Below, piece by piece: positions 1 to 12,308 of a DNA stretch of 64,000 nt. The first letter of the stretch is position 1, and each line of letters begins with the position of its first letter. The stretch comes from Pseudopyrenochaeta lycopersici. Taxonomy: Eukaryota > Ascomycota > Dothideomycetes > Pleosporales > Pseudopyrenochaetaceae. The DNA lies in contig NHZP01000103.1 in NCBI GenBank assembly GCA_003313425.1, positions 1-64,000 of the forward strand. The letters are read 5' to 3'. Under the pieces are notes generated by a model. It made no database searches and was not told the origin of the DNA. It saw only the letters and a program-made list of their open reading frames with translations. The translations under genes and the position numbers were made by a program.

Positions 1-430
1 TATGTTTACCTTAGAAAGTTTTAATAGATAGTAATAGGAAGTAAAAAAGAGAAACTTAGGCCCTGTAGGATTAACTATAGGCTTAAGATTTAGAGGGGGT
101 TTAAGTAGCAGAGGGTATTTTTCTCTCCCTAACTTTACTTAAAAGCCCTGCTAAGGCTCGTTAATATAATAAAAGGTAAAGTTACTATTATTTTAACTCC
201 TTCCTGTTACCTAATTAGCTAGTACAGCAGGTCTTCTTAAGAGTAGGCTACTTAGGAACGTTTCTTAAGCAGGTCTTATCTTACTACTAAAACGCAGCTA
301 TAAACTTACCTTTACACTTAAAAATATTAATTATCTTATCTTCTACCTCCTTTAATTAATTCTGTATCTTTAAATTATTACTCTGTAATCTTGTAGTTAC
401 GTTACTACTATTAGCGCAGATATTAAGTTG

Positions 431-492
431 TCTAGCTAATTAGATTTTAGCAGGTCTCGCTAAGCTTACCTAGTAATTACTAATTAGCTAGA
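431..492. repeat. Short ~62-bp inverted-repeat element, copy 1 (in A')
   Basis: The ends read CTAGCTAATTAG and CTAATTAGCTAG and form a terminal inverted repeat around a less symmetrical core. It corresponds to the copy at 31483-31543 in A. Related units occur at 5195, 9498, 15512, 20083, 26358, 31483 and 39904. Confidence 0.6.
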
Positions 493-707
493 CTCTTTAA
501 TACCCTAGTTTCTCTACTATTTTTAATCGCGTAATAAGGAGATTAACCTCCTAGCGACTCTAAATAATATTTCGTTTAATTTTAACTTATTTTTATGTGC
601 CTAGGAGGTTACGCTACGTGTGTGTAATACTAAATATATAAAAATATGCGAAAATTTAATAAAGGAAATGCAGCCCCTCCCCTGCTTTAAGATAAAAGCC
701 CGTCCCC

Positions 708-3700
708 TAGGCTTAAGTAAGCTTATCTTCTAAGTTAGAATTAATTTCTAAATTAGGTATTTAAATATATTATTATCTCTTAGTCTCTGTTAAAGGTCTT
801 AGTATAATAATAAGATAGCCGCGCGTAGTTAGCTGTATTATATCTTTAGATAAATCTAAGTTTATAGGAGGATTATTCTCTTTCTCTTATAACTAAATTA
901 CGTCTTAGTTAGGATTCTTAATAACTATAAACTTATTATCTTAAGAGTTATTAGATTAAGTAGGCGGCAGTAAAAAGTTAGCTTTAGTATCTTATAACGA
1001 AGGATTCTATAGCTTTATAACCTTAATACTCTTAAGTAACCTTACTTTTATCTTAAGGTACCTACAGTTTAAGTCTCTATCTTAAGGTAGTATTTCTAAA
1101 TCACGTGCTATTAAGGTCTATAAGTTAATAGTTACCTTTATCCTAGTTAGTATAAAAGACTTTATATAGTTCTAGCTATCTGCTCGTAAGCTTCTTATCT
1201 CTTAATATGTTAATATCTTTAGCTAAGTCCTATATTAGTATAAAGTTATTATCTTTAATTTCTTCTTAATAAATCTCCCTATAATTATCCTAATATTCCT
1301 TCTTTTCGCGTTGTAGGCGCTTAGTTCTTAATACTGCGTCCTTAAGAAATTAATCTCTTAAATCTAGCTACATAGCTTGCACCGCTAATAACTAGCCTCT
1401 TAATATTACTTATTTAAATAGTAATGTCTGCTATATTAGAAGAGCAAGCTTAATTAGAAGTACTAGATTCTAACTAGTAACTAACTAATAGGGAGAATAT
1501 CTAGTCTAACTTTGAGTAGAAATTCTGTCTACCTATAATACTATTAGAAGATTATTAACTTAAGGTCTAGGAAGCTTTACTAGTGCGTTATATATTAGCT
1601 TGTAACTACCCTTAATTTTTCCTATAGCCTAAGGGTTGTATGCTAATACCTAGGTCCTCTTAATATAATAAATCTTAGTAAGGGCTTTAACTACCTTTCT
1701 AAAATTAGGTCCGCTGTCTATAGTAAGTATCCTTATTATGCTCTAGTAATATAAGATTTCCTTATATAGAAACTTAGCGATAGTAGATAACTTATTATTA
1801 GCTATTACTTGTGCCTCTAGCTATCTACTAAGGTATTCTCGTGTAATTATAATAAATTTCTTTTCTTAATAATACAGTATGTAAATAACGTCTATAGTAA
1901 CTCGTTCCTATAACGCGTAATAGTAGGTATTTATTAGTATCTCTTACTTACGACTTAATAATCTTCACTAGCACTGTTTATATAATGCAACTGCGCGTCG
2001 CACCTCCTTATATATCCTTTCCTACTAGTATTATTAAGCAAGCATTAAATAGACAGTATTTACTCCTCTATAACTAATCTATTAATATATTTCTTATATA
2101 GCTATAGTCTTAAGATTAGGATTATTTATAACTTAATAAATAGCTATATTCCTTATAAACTTTTAGAAGAGATACTCTTCTCGCATAAAGAAATTTATTA
2201 CCCTCTTTTTCTATACTTAAAGTTGTGCCCTCGTAAGGCCTTTAGGCTTCTTAAATCTTATTAAGAACTAAGTAATTACTTTAGACTTATTTAAGTATTA
2301 CTTATTTAGTACCTTACTTATCTTAGTAGGTAAGGTAAACTTAAGGTTAGTAATTACGTTTTTAATAAAATCTTTAAGGTTATCTTTAGTCTTGTCTAGC
2401 TGTTCCTATTCTTCTAGCTTTAGGTAACGTAATAGTATATTAGTAATAATATTCTTTTTTCTAGGAATATACGTAATATTAAAGTCCTAGGTAAGAATAG
2501 CTGTAAGCTACCTGTTTTAGACTAACCTAGGGACGTTAGGTAATAATCTGTTAAGTTAATAAATAAGCGTTTAAGCGTCTATTTTAATAGTAAAATATTA
2601 TCTATATAGCTAGGTTCTAAATTTCTTTAACGCCTATAATACTACTTTATACTTAAGCTTTATTAAGTACTAGAGACTCTTAGCTTTTAACTAAATTATA
2701 CTTTTAAATTAATATAGGTATCTCTTTCTATCTACTCTAATCTGTTTAAGAGACGCGCTTGCGCCTTCCTTACTCGTATCTACTACTATAAAAATTATAC
2801 TTTTATTCTTATAGTTAGGACTTACTAATACTAGGGCTAAAGTAATGTATTACTTTAAGGTACGTATAGCCTCTTATTAAGCCTTTTACTATATCTATTT
2901 AACGCTAGTCCTTATTAGCTAGAACAGGGGCTTCGCGCGAATAGTAAAGCTGGGCACCTATATCCTGTAGTAGACACAGATACCTATAAATACCCTTACT
3001 TCTTTTATATTTCTGCATTCTAGCTAATCTAGAATCTTAGCTACTTTCTATTAATCTAGATATCTCCCTTGCGCAGTAACCTTATATCTAACTACCCCTA
3101 ATCTAGAGACTCTCTAATAACACTTCTTACCTAAAATTATAGCTCTAGCTCTTTCTACGTTAGCTAGGGCCTTATCTAGCTACTAAATATATTCTAATAT
3201 ATATCTTCTTACTCTAGGAAATACTTCTTCTCTTCTATAGTTAGTTTTAGGACTGCTAGTAGTAATATTATCTATAAAAGGAATAGTATATAGCTAATAA
3301 TCTTTTATAATCTTTATAACTACTCGCTAAAAGACTATAACTAAGTTAGTCGCGCCTTAAACTATTATATAGTATTAAAGTAAACTAACTAGCGTATAAA
3401 AGGTAGTTATGTCTCTACTATCTAGATAAAGTATAATCTAGTTATATCCTAAGAATAGATCTATAAGAGACAGAATATAATATCTACTAAAACGCTTAGA
3501 GAATTTATCTGCTATTAGAGGCAGATTAGCATCCCTAAGAGATACTGCGTTTATCTTAATTAACTTAAGTATTATCTAATAACTCTTATCCTTCTTTTTA
3601 ACTAGAAACTATAAGTTTCTGTACTAACTAGCGCATCTTTCTAGTACCCCTTAATTAAGTCTGTTATTAAATATTATAACTACCTCTTCCTTAACAGCTT

Positions 3701-6700
3701 ACGCTATTAGGAATAATTTTTCTTACTAAGCTTTATATTTAATAGTCTGTATCTTATATAGAGGACATATATCCTTAATAATTCGTCCTGTCTTAGAGAA
3801 AGTAAAAGCGATCGCGCCTTCTCTGTTTATTAACATTTTAATAAATAACTAAACTTCTAATTTTATTAACTTAGATCTAAACTTCTATAAGGCTAGCCTT
3901 TCTAGTATTAATCTTATGCCTTATAGGAATACTATATATCTGCACTTAAAAAGGTAATAAAAGGTCTAATATTAGGAGGTCTTAGACTTTTTCTTAAGAG
4001 TTACAGTTTAATAGCATGTCGCTTCTAATCCTTACGCCTAAACTCCTTAATATCTAATACTATAGGAATATCTATAAGTTATACCTTATTAGCTACCCTC
4101 TTATATAGGGTATTAACTTAACTATCTATATACTTCTTTCTCTTTTCCTATTACGCCTAATAGTTAAGTTTATATATAACTAAAAAAGACTCTAATTCTC
4201 GCACAGCTAAAAGATCTTTAGAGGCTCTAACTCTATAGCTTATTACTTACTTTACCTATTCTTTAAATTACTACTTATTATTAGTTATAAAAATAGGTAA
4301 AAATTTACTAAATCTAATAGAAGCTTTTATAAACTTAGCCTCTTAAATATACTTAACCTAAGCATAAGATAAATAAGATTCTAAACTAAAATATTATCTT
4401 AGGTATTTTCTACTTAAATCTAGACACTCCTCTCTAGAAAGGGTGTCTGCTACGTATTTTCTTTATCTTTAAGAGTTAGTATATAGTCTCTTAGATACAG
4501 CGGAGCAGAATTAGAGGCTATAAAGACGGCGTTTCTGTCTCTATTCTTAGAAATAATCCTGCACATAATCCTTCTATATACGTTATACTAAATTAATAAC
4601 CTTACTAAAGCGCACTAAGGTCTACCTAAAATCGCTAATCTTATTAGGTTTTAAATAATCCTAAAGTAACTAATAATAGTTACCTCCCCTACTTTAACTA
4701 GGATACTCTACGCAGTTCCTATAAAAGGATTAGTGCTTCTATTTATAGTAACTACTCTATCTTAATATAAGCTACCTTACTTATAGTCTTTATATATAAG
4801 CTTTAATACCTTAGCTGCACTATATCTTAAAAGGTTTATCTGTGCGCTAGTATTAATAAGATACTTTACTGTATACCTATTAAATAAGGCCTAGTAGGTT
4901 AGAAGGTTATACTGCACGTAGGCTATACCTATTTTCTTTTAAATTATTATAGCTTCTTATTTAGTAAGATTAACTAAACCTTTATACTAAGTATTATATA
5001 TTCCTAGGGCCTTATACCTAGTTTAGGTATTAAAAGTCCTAAATTATATTAAGTTAAGCCCTAAATTTAGTCCTTTTTTAAGACTAATAGTCTCTTCTTA
5101 ATTTAATTTAACCTTTTCTTTATTAGAAAAATGCCCCTAAGCATCCTTAATAATATAGGCGGACGCGGGGTTATACAGGGTAAGGCACTGTAGTGTTAGC
5201 TAATTAGGTTCTAGCAGGTCTCGCTTAGCTAACCTAGCAATTACTAATTAGCTAGCTAGCCTAATACTTAATTCTACAGCGTTTACGCTAGCTAATAACG
5301 CGGTAGGCTTATTTATTACTTTTAATATATTTCTAACTTATTTTTAAAGCTAATATTAGCTTATAAGGTCCCTAAAAGTTATACTATATACCTCCTAACG
5401 TAGCATAGTAGTAGTAATATAGTTTAGATATAGGCCTAGTAAATAATAGAGCTCTATATTAGTAAGGCTGTTATTCTAGTTCTTCTTTTTCTTATTCTAA
5501 CTAATAAATTTAGGCTTAGCTTTTAAATCTTAAAAGCTTCTATTATTATCTAGAAGCTATATAAGAGAGAATAGCTTATTATAGGCTTAGCTAGAAAATA
5601 GAATTAGCTCTACTTATTTAAATTCTTTAATATCTATTAGTTTAAATACAGTATTACCCCTTATAGTAGGTATATAATAGTCCTTAACTATAACTCGCTT
5701 TAGTTACTTAGAATAAGGAGGTTTAGCAGGAGCTAGCTTCTAAACTTTACTCTACCTAACTTTCTTAAGAACTAGATCTTTCCTAATATTCTAACGCGTT
5801 TAAGAGTGTGTTACTGTATAAGTTAAGCTAGCATTTACTACTCTTTCCTTAAAAGTACTAAGAATAATATCCTAAGATGTAACTTTATTAAGAGTAAAAC
5901 ACGCCTTAGTTAAGCCTCTTAGTAATATCCTAACGTTCTAAAAGGTTAGAAGATCCTTAGCTAGGCTTATAGCTGTCCTACTATATCTATCTTCTATAAC
6001 TATATTTATATTAGGACTAACTACCTTCTATTACTATATAGCTAATAGTCTAAGCTTTTAATATTAAGCAGGCCTTAAGTCTACTCTATTAAACTTCTCT
6101 AGATATACTACTAACGCTAGTTAATCTAGAATATTATTAGTAACTCTGTAATACTCCTAAATTTTCTATTTTAACTAATAGAGCTGCAGCGTTTAGGGTG
6201 CAGTTCCTTAGATTTACCTTAACCTCTTATACAAAGGACTAAAATAGTAAGTCTTATATCTAACTTCCCTATTCTACTTAAAGCTAATCTAGCTAAGATA
6301 TAAAAGTAGCTAATATAGCTTATATTCTCTAGTAATATAACTAGGGAGGTTACATATATTATAAGTGTTTTAATATTCACGGCCTTAGATAGTAATTACG
6401 CCTTACTAAGGATTTAAGCTGCGAGGAGCTATTATTACGTAAGAGCTATTATTCTTTTCTAATAGTAGCTGCTTAGTATTATCTCTTAAGACAACTTAGC
6501 TAATAAAGTACGCGTACGTAGCTAGGTTCCTCAGCATCTAACCTAGTTTAGGATGAACTATTATCTTATTAACCTTAGCTAGGCTAATCTTCTAGTCGCT
6601 AAGAGCTAAAATAAGGTCTTAAACTTCTAGATCTATACTAGGTAGAAGAGTAGGCCTAGCTTCCTCTTAAACCTTACTTTTCTTATAGTTATTAACTATA

Positions 6701-7512
6701 TCCTTTAGTTACTTAGCTATTAATATTTTCTTTTCTTAATCTAGGATCTAGTATATAAGCTTAGCTTCTCTTTCTATATAGCTAAGAGATATCTGTTTTA
6801 TCCCCTCTCTCTAGTAGTACACGCGCTTAAGATACGTGTAAATCTTCTTAATATTAAAACTCTCTAGCTTATCTAGAATCAGCCCTTTATATATATAGAT
6901 AAAGATTATATCCTAGTCTTCTCTTAGGAGGCCTCTAGCAAAAAAGAAGCTAGCCTCTGTCTTATGCAGCTAGCCTATCTTAATATAAGCGTTACTGTAC
7001 GCCGTAAAGTTAGTTAAATACTTAGATAGCCTTAGGAATTTTCTTAACGTCTTAGAAATATAGGTTTCTAGGAACGCTTGCGTTCCTATATGTTAAGCTA
7101 CATCTTAATTATACTAATACTCTTTTATTACTTCTTAAAGCTTCTTCTAGTCTAGCACCCTATATAGCCTTATTTTCTTAATAAAGCTTCTATATATAGT
7201 ATTATAGAAGTCTAGAAAGATTCTTATCTTTTAATAGTTATTATAGCCGCTATTATCTACCTAGCGATTAAAGTTATCTAGGAACTTAGTAACGTCTTTT
7301 CCTATAAATAGAAAGTCTTTCCTTACTAGCCTTATAGGTATAAGTACTTTGCTAGTATCTATAGTGTGTTTCTTAATAACCTTAATAGCAGGCGTAAGAT
7401 CTAATCTAAATAACAGCGAATCTAGTGTCAAGTTAGCTATAAGGATAGCTGAAGGCTAAATCCTGAATAGGCTGCTGCAGCCCTTTAGTATAACTGAATA
7501 AGGAGACTGCAA
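708..7512 (-). pseudogene. Gag-Pol of Gypsy A' (RIP-inactivated)
   Basis: This is the degenerate coding region of copy A', placed by alignment to the plus-strand copy. Read on the minus strand, gag begins near 7512, reverse transcriptase falls about 3850-2970 (the F-I-D-N active-site remnant is near 3270), and integrase lies about 2200-850. Inferred role: Gag packages RNA, and Pol makes cDNA and integrates it. Every domain has in-frame TAG/TAA where glutamine or tryptophan codons stood, so the copy cannot make protein. Boundaries are approximate because no original start or stop codon is identifiable. Confidence 0.75.
5195..5256. repeat. Short ~62-bp inverted-repeat element, copy 2 (in A')
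   Basis: It starts GTTAGCTAATTAGG and ends CTAATTAGCTAG, with a GCAGGTCTCGCTTAGC core like copy 1. It corresponds to 26358-26420 in A and lies in the gag/protease region. Confidence 0.6.
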
Positions 7513-7754
7513 CTACTAGGCAGTTCCTTGCTAACGCTAATAATTAACTAAAATCTGATACTATACTACTTCTGAATTATTTCTTAATTGTCTATAGCTG
7601 TTCTCGTTTTTGTTTTCTGTTATCTTATTCTTGTTCTTATTATTATCCTGTTACTACTAAGTTAGCTTCCAGATATCTTATAGGAAGTCTTAATTTATTA
7701 TAGTAAGATAATAAGGATACAGCCTTAACAGAGCTGGTCCCTGTTAAATCTTAG

Positions 7755-7930
7755 CTCTAAAAATGTAGAGGGGGGTAGCCGTAACAGCGCTATCCCTCTT
7801 AAAGGTTCTGAAGGCTGGCCGTAACAGCGCCATCCCTCTTAAAGGTTCTGAAGGCTGGCTGTAACAGCGCTATCCCTCTTAAAGGTTCTAAAGGCTAGCC
7901 GTAACAGCGCTATCCCTCTTAAAGGTTTGT
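7755..7930 (-). repeat. 40-bp minisatellite in the A' leader, four copies
   Basis: There are four tandem 40-bp units (core on this strand AGCGCTATCCCTCTTAAAGG). The array is the counterpart of 11821-12050 in A, which has six units, so the number differs by two between the copies. The unit length is not a multiple of three, so a protein-coding repeat is unlikely. Confidence 0.85.
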
Positions 7931-8110
7931 TAGGGTTAAACAGACACCTAGCTCTTTCTAGGTAATCCTATAATCTCTGTATCATAATGTAGCGCTCTTA
8001 TATTTGTGTTTTCAACGTTAACAGTTTAATACTATGTAGGCTCTTTTTGCTCTTATTAGCTATAGCCTAGCTAGAATAGACCGTTATGCCCCTTAGGCTT
8101 CGCTATTATT

Positions 8111-8474
8111 TATAGAGTTAATAAGGTAGTTTAGCACAATCCCGCAGTTCTAGTGTTATAAATAAGAGGTAACGTTAGAATTAAACGTGCGTAAATAACA
8201 GGAGCAGCTCTGCCTGTGCAGTCTGCTAGAAACAAAGGTAAGTATGGAGCCTGATTAAAAGTAATAAACAAAATGGTCTGAAATCTCATTGAATTGACGT
8301 AGCTAATGCACTAGCTACTTTGCAAAATCTCAGTTTTGAAGTGAATTATTGTGGTGTGTGGTGCATGGTGCGTGATGTTGAAATCTCTCGCATCTCCAAG
8401 TCTTATCACCAAATTTCGCTGACAAAGGAAACCCATCATCACCTGATTGCCTAGGTACCCTGTGCAACGGTACA
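8111..8474 (-). repeat. 5' LTR of Gypsy A' (364 bp)
   Basis: It is the reverse complement of the A LTR at 11254-11631. It ends at the right in TACA (mutated TGTG/CACA terminus) followed by the target duplication CTAG. The internal-proximal part (8111-8240) is RIP-mutated, while the outer part still has CpA and TpG. The mutated primer-binding site lies just left of it, in the reverse sense, around 8089-8105. Confidence 0.9.
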
Positions 8475-9497
8475 CTAGGTATCTACTTTCTTTATAAAGG
8501 AAGATAACTGCAGGATCTATTATTTTAGACTATCGCATAAAAAGCTTAGAGAAATTACTAAGTCTATTCTGCTAAGCTTTCAGCTTAACTAGCTAAAAAA
8601 GAAGGTTACGGAATTCTTTAAAGTACCTAAGGATGTACTAGACTAGCTAGCTTTAGTAGTAAGACTAGATATATTTAGAGGAATAGACTTACGCGCAAGA
8701 GTAAGGAACCTAGGGCGAAGTTAATAATAATAGAACCTAGCAGCTAACAGCGTTATAGAAATCCTTAGCGCAGGAACTAAGATAGATGTAGAAGATAAGT
8801 TTTATAACTTCTAGGAAAATCGTATACTTAACTAGCAATATTACAGCTTAGTTATAAGCCTTAATTACGTAGATAGTAATAATATTATTATAGGGGCGTT
8901 TCCTAAGGACCTCCTAGAAACTGCAGAAGCCTATATAGCTAGTTAAAAAGTAACACTAAGTAAAGATAAAACTCTAGAATAAGTTCGCTAAGGTAAGGTA
9001 TAAAAGCCTGCGCAGCTATAAAAGATTTTAGCTAGATAACTACTAGGAAACTAAAATAAAGAGCTAAGCTAATTTATAGAGAAAGGGCTAACTACTTTAG
9101 CTACGCCTACTTTAAGATAAAGATATAAGGGTAATAAGATTATGCATAATATAGGATCTGCAGGCGTGCCTGTTATAACACTGTATAGAGGAGTAATAAT
9201 TACTACTAAGCTGCTACCCTATTAGATACTAGATTACCTTAAGCTACCTATTAATTACGCGTATTAAAGTAAAGAAAAGAAGGTTTAATTCTAAGAGACT
9301 TATAATAAAGAATAAAGCCTAGAAATCTACTAACTATCTAGGATTACATTAGCTATCTTAAAGTAAGAAGTACGAGGATTAACTATAAGAGACTTACTTA
9401 GGCAGAATAATATTAAAGGCTAGGTTAGAAAGCTCCTTTAGAAAGAAGAAGGAACTAAGAAACGTCCTATAGAAGTAAACGTAATAGTTTTAGTAAG

Positions 9498-9561
9498 CTA
9501 GCTAATTAGGAGCTGCTCTAGGTGCGCTAAGCTTAACCTAGGAAGCCCTGTAATTAGCTAG
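9498..9561. repeat. Short ~62-bp inverted-repeat element, copy 3 (in B2)
   Basis: Ends GCTAGCTAATTAGG and TAATTAGCTAG; the core is CTAGGTGCGCTAAGCTTAAC. It is the counterpart of 15512-15575 in B1, so it was present in B before the copies separated. It lies within the gag-protease reading frame. Confidence 0.6.
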
Positions 9562-10373
9562 AACTATCTAAACCTTAATAAACGTAAGGAACCTAAACCC
9601 TAGGTTTTAAAATATAACGTAATTACAACTATATATAACGCGCAGTAGTAACATATTATTAATAGTAAATCTAACACCTAGATTAATAGGGATAAGGTTA
9701 CAGTAAAGAGGGTAGCTACGCAGGAAAGGCTTAGAGGAATAAAACTAATATATTATAACCTCTCTGTTTATTAGGCATTGTTTAACAGGAACGTAGTTAA
9801 ATACCTTATTAACACTAGTTTATAAATAAACCTCTTAAGATTAAGTGTAGTATAAGCCTTAAGCATTATCTACAAGGCTATAGAGTAACGTTCTAGATAG
9901 ATAAATAGGATTATAAGTGTAATAGGAGATACTAACGCCTTTGTTAGCACGGCTTAAGACGTCCTAGTTAAAGTAGGGGAGGTTATTATAAAGACGCACT
10001 TCTAAATAATAGCTAATCTAATAAGGTTAGCTATCCTTAGTAATCCTTAGTGTTCTATAGTAAGGTTAGCTATCTAGTATAACGTGTATAGTTAGGTTAC
10101 GTGTTAAATAATCTCTAAGGATAGAATAAGGAACGCAGTCTTCCTAGTATTAGATCTGACGCCCTTTTACCTAAGTATAGTAGTAGTAGATTCTAATAAC
10201 TCAGAAAACTAGATGCGAGCGCACAGATAGGGGAAGTGCGTTCGCATACTAATATTAATACCCTAGAAAATAAGGATATTAGTAATATCGCTTAAGCTAA
10301 GTATTATTAGGAAGTCTACTGTATTAATAATAAGTTAGATTTTAGAGACTTTTCGTACTTATTTACTATATAA

Positions 10374-10797
10374 CAGTGATGGGAGCTTACTATTGAAAAA
10401 TAGTAACTACTATTTTTTTAAAAAGTTTATATTAAATTACTTAGTAATCCTAAAATTCTAATATTCTAGACTAGAATACTACTTAATCTAAAGATTAATT
10501 TTAGAATTTTAGAATTTCCTAAATAGGCTTAGTTCTTTAGGGAAAAATTTAAGAAGAAAAAAATAGTAAGCTAAATTAGTAAATTAGTAATTACTATTTA
10601 GCTTACTATTTTTTTCTTAAAAAAGTTATTATTAAGGAACTAGGCCTATTTAAGAAATTCTTAAATTCTAAAATTAATCTTTAGATTAAGTAGTATCCTA
10701 TTCTAGAATATTAGAATTTTAGGATTACTAAGTAATTTAGTATAAACCTTTTAAAAAATTTAAAAAAATAGTAATTACTAATTTTTGCCCATCACTG
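10374..10797. mobile_element. Foldback MITE, hAT-type, 424 bp
   Basis: The element is almost entirely one long palindrome: two arms of about 200 bp meet near 10590. The ends are CAGTGATGGG and its complement CCCATCACTG. It is flanked by a perfect 8-bp duplication CTATATAA (10366-10373 and 10798-10805). B1 has the empty site with one copy (as CTATACGA). The 8-bp duplication and CAG-type termini place it in the hAT superfamily. It encodes nothing and must be moved by an outside transposase. The ends resemble the end of hAT element D. Confidence 0.92.
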
Positions 10798-11253
10798 CTA
10801 TATAAGATAGAAGTAAGTTATAAGTATAAAAGAACTATACCGCGTTATAACTTACCTCGTTAAACGCGATAGCTAGCCTAGAAGTAAGCCTTAAAAGTAT
10901 TATATGCGAACTAAACTACTAAACTTAGAGCTAGCAAAGATAATAGTTGCAAGTTAATATAATATATAAGAAGGTAGCAGACAAAGTAAGGCTAATTAAT
11001 AAGCTGCGCCCCTTAGAACTAATAGAATTTAGTAGGAAAGACTAGCTAGAAATCGCAGTTAAGAAATAGTTACTTCGCTTAAGCCTAAAGGGACTTAGCT
11101 TAGAACCTTCTAATTATCTCTTTAAATAATAATACGTAGATTTTTTATAAGGGTCTCGCCTTACTTCTAAACAAATAAATTAACTAAAGCTTAGATCTCT
11201 ATAGGCCTAAGAAAAGCAGTTAATACTAAATATATTAATAAATTAAAAAGTAG

Positions 11254-11631
11254 TGTGCCGTTGCACAGGGTACCTGGGCAATTAGGTGATGATGGGTTTC
11301 CTTTGTCAGCGAAATTTGGTGATAAAACTTGGAGATGCGAGAGATCTCAACATCATGCACCGAACGTGATGCACCATGCACCACACACCACGATAATTTA
11401 CTTCAAAACTGAGATTTTGCAAAGTAGCTAGTGTATTAGCTACGTCAATTTAATAAGATTTCAGACCATTTTGTTTATTACTTTTAATCAGGCTCTATAC
11501 TTACCTTCGTTTCTGGCAGACTGCACAGGCAGAGCTGCTCCTGTTATTCACGCACGTTTGATTCCAACGTTACCTCTCATTCACAACACCAGAACTGCGG
11601 GATTGTGCCGAACTACCTTGTTAACTCCACA
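11254..11631 (+). repeat. 5' LTR of Gypsy A (378 bp)
   Basis: It begins TGTGCCGTTGCAC and ends AACTCCACA, giving TGTG...CACA termini. It matches 35900-36277 (3' LTR), 8111-8474 (A' LTR, reverse) and 36521-36891 (solo LTR, reverse). Most CpA/TpG sites survive here, unlike in the internal region. It should hold the element promoter, but I do not recognise a definite TATA box. Confidence 0.93.
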
Positions 11632-11636
11632 AATAA

Positions 11637-11653
11637 TGGCGAAGCCTAAGGGG
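11637..11653 (+). other. tRNA primer-binding site of Gypsy A
   Basis: TGGCGAAGCCTAAGGGG lies five bases after the LTR end. It starts with TGG, the complement of a tRNA CCA tail. The same 17-mer follows the B1 LTR at 12821. It would pair with a tRNA ending CTTCGCCA; I cannot name the tRNA from this window. Confidence 0.7.
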
Positions 11654-11820
11654 CACAACGGTCTGTTCTGGTTGGGCTATAGCTAATAAGAGCAGAAAGA
11701 GCCTACATGGTATTAAACTGTTATCGTTGAAAACACAAATATGAGAGCGCTACATTGCGATACAGAGATCATAGGATCACCTAGAAAGAGCTGGGTGTCT
11801 GTTTAACCCTAAAAAACCTT

Positions 11821-12050
11821 TAAGAGGGATGGCGCTGTTGCGGCCAGCCTTCGGAACCTTAGAGAGGGATAGCGCTGTTGCGGCCAGCCTTCAGAACCTT
11901 AGAGAGGGATGGCGCTGTTGCGGCTAGCCTTCGGAACCTTAGAGAGGGATGGCGCTGTTACGGCCAGCCTTCGGAACCTTTAAGAGGGATAGCGCTGTTG
12001 CGGCCAGCCTTTAGAACCTTTGAGAGGGATGGCGCTGTTGCGGCTACCCC
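11821..12050 (+). repeat. 40-bp minisatellite in the A leader, five full and one partial copies
   Basis: Units begin at 11821, 11861, 11901, 11941, 11981 and 12021, and share GCGCTGTTGCGGCCAGCC. It lies between the PBS and gag, so it is in the untranslated leader. An open frame across it is a by-product of low RIP damage, because 40 bp does not preserve a reading frame. A' has two fewer units. Confidence 0.9.
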
Positions 12051-12308
12051 CTCTATATTTTTAGAGCTAAGAGTTGACAGGGACCAGCTCTGTTAAGGCT
12101 GTATCCTTGTTATCTTGCTATAATAAATTAAGACTTCCTATAACATGAGCGGAAGCTAACTTAGTAGTAGCAGGACAATAACAAGAACAAGAATAAGATA
12201 ACAGAAAATAGAAACGAGAACAGCTATAAACGATTAAGAAATAATTTAAAAGTAGTACAGTATTAGATTTTAGTTAATTATTAGCGTTAGCAAGGAACTG
12301 CCTAGTAG

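Larger units (their letters stand above)
1..8474 (-). mobile_element. Gypsy family A, copy A' (minus strand, 3' end outside window)
   Basis: The segment is the reverse complement of the plus-strand A copy: position 1 pairs with 31972, 7311-7320 with 24295-24304 and the LTR 8111-8474 with 11254-11631. The offset changes by exactly the lengths of B1 and the solo Copia LTR that interrupt A, so A' shows the uninterrupted arrangement. Only the 5' LTR, leader, gag and pol lie in the window; the extra 3' ORF and 3' LTR lie left of position 1. It is inserted in B2, with CTAG (8475-8478) as the right-hand target duplication. RIP damage is very heavy: CpA and TpG are almost gone from the internal region and TAG/TAA fill every frame. 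Confidence 0.9.
8475..11257 (+). mobile_element. Gypsy family B, copy B2, left fragment
   Basis: The sequence is collinear with B1 from about 14488 to 16833 and carries the end of gag and the protease region, heavily mutated. It begins at the A' insertion (CTAG at 8475) and ends at the A insertion (GTAG at 11250-11253 and again at 36278-36281). The matching continuation of B2 is at 36278. It also contains the foldback MITE at 10374-10797. Every frame is broken by TAA/TAG. The B2 5' LTR and gag start should lie beyond A', outside the window. Confidence 0.88.

Noticed and set aside
7755..7930. Evenly spaced repeats suggestive of a CRISPR array
   Set aside because: The units are head-to-tail with no spacers, lie in a retrotransposon leader and the genome is eukaryotic.
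11471..11686. 71-codon frame spanning the A 5' LTR end and PBS
   Set aside because: It crosses the LTR/PBS boundary and has no counterpart in the other LTR copies.
11878..12096. 72-codon frame with repeated L-R-P-A-F-R-T units
   Set aside because: It is the 40-bp minisatellite of the A leader; 40 is not a multiple of three, so the apparent peptide repeat does not hold a frame.
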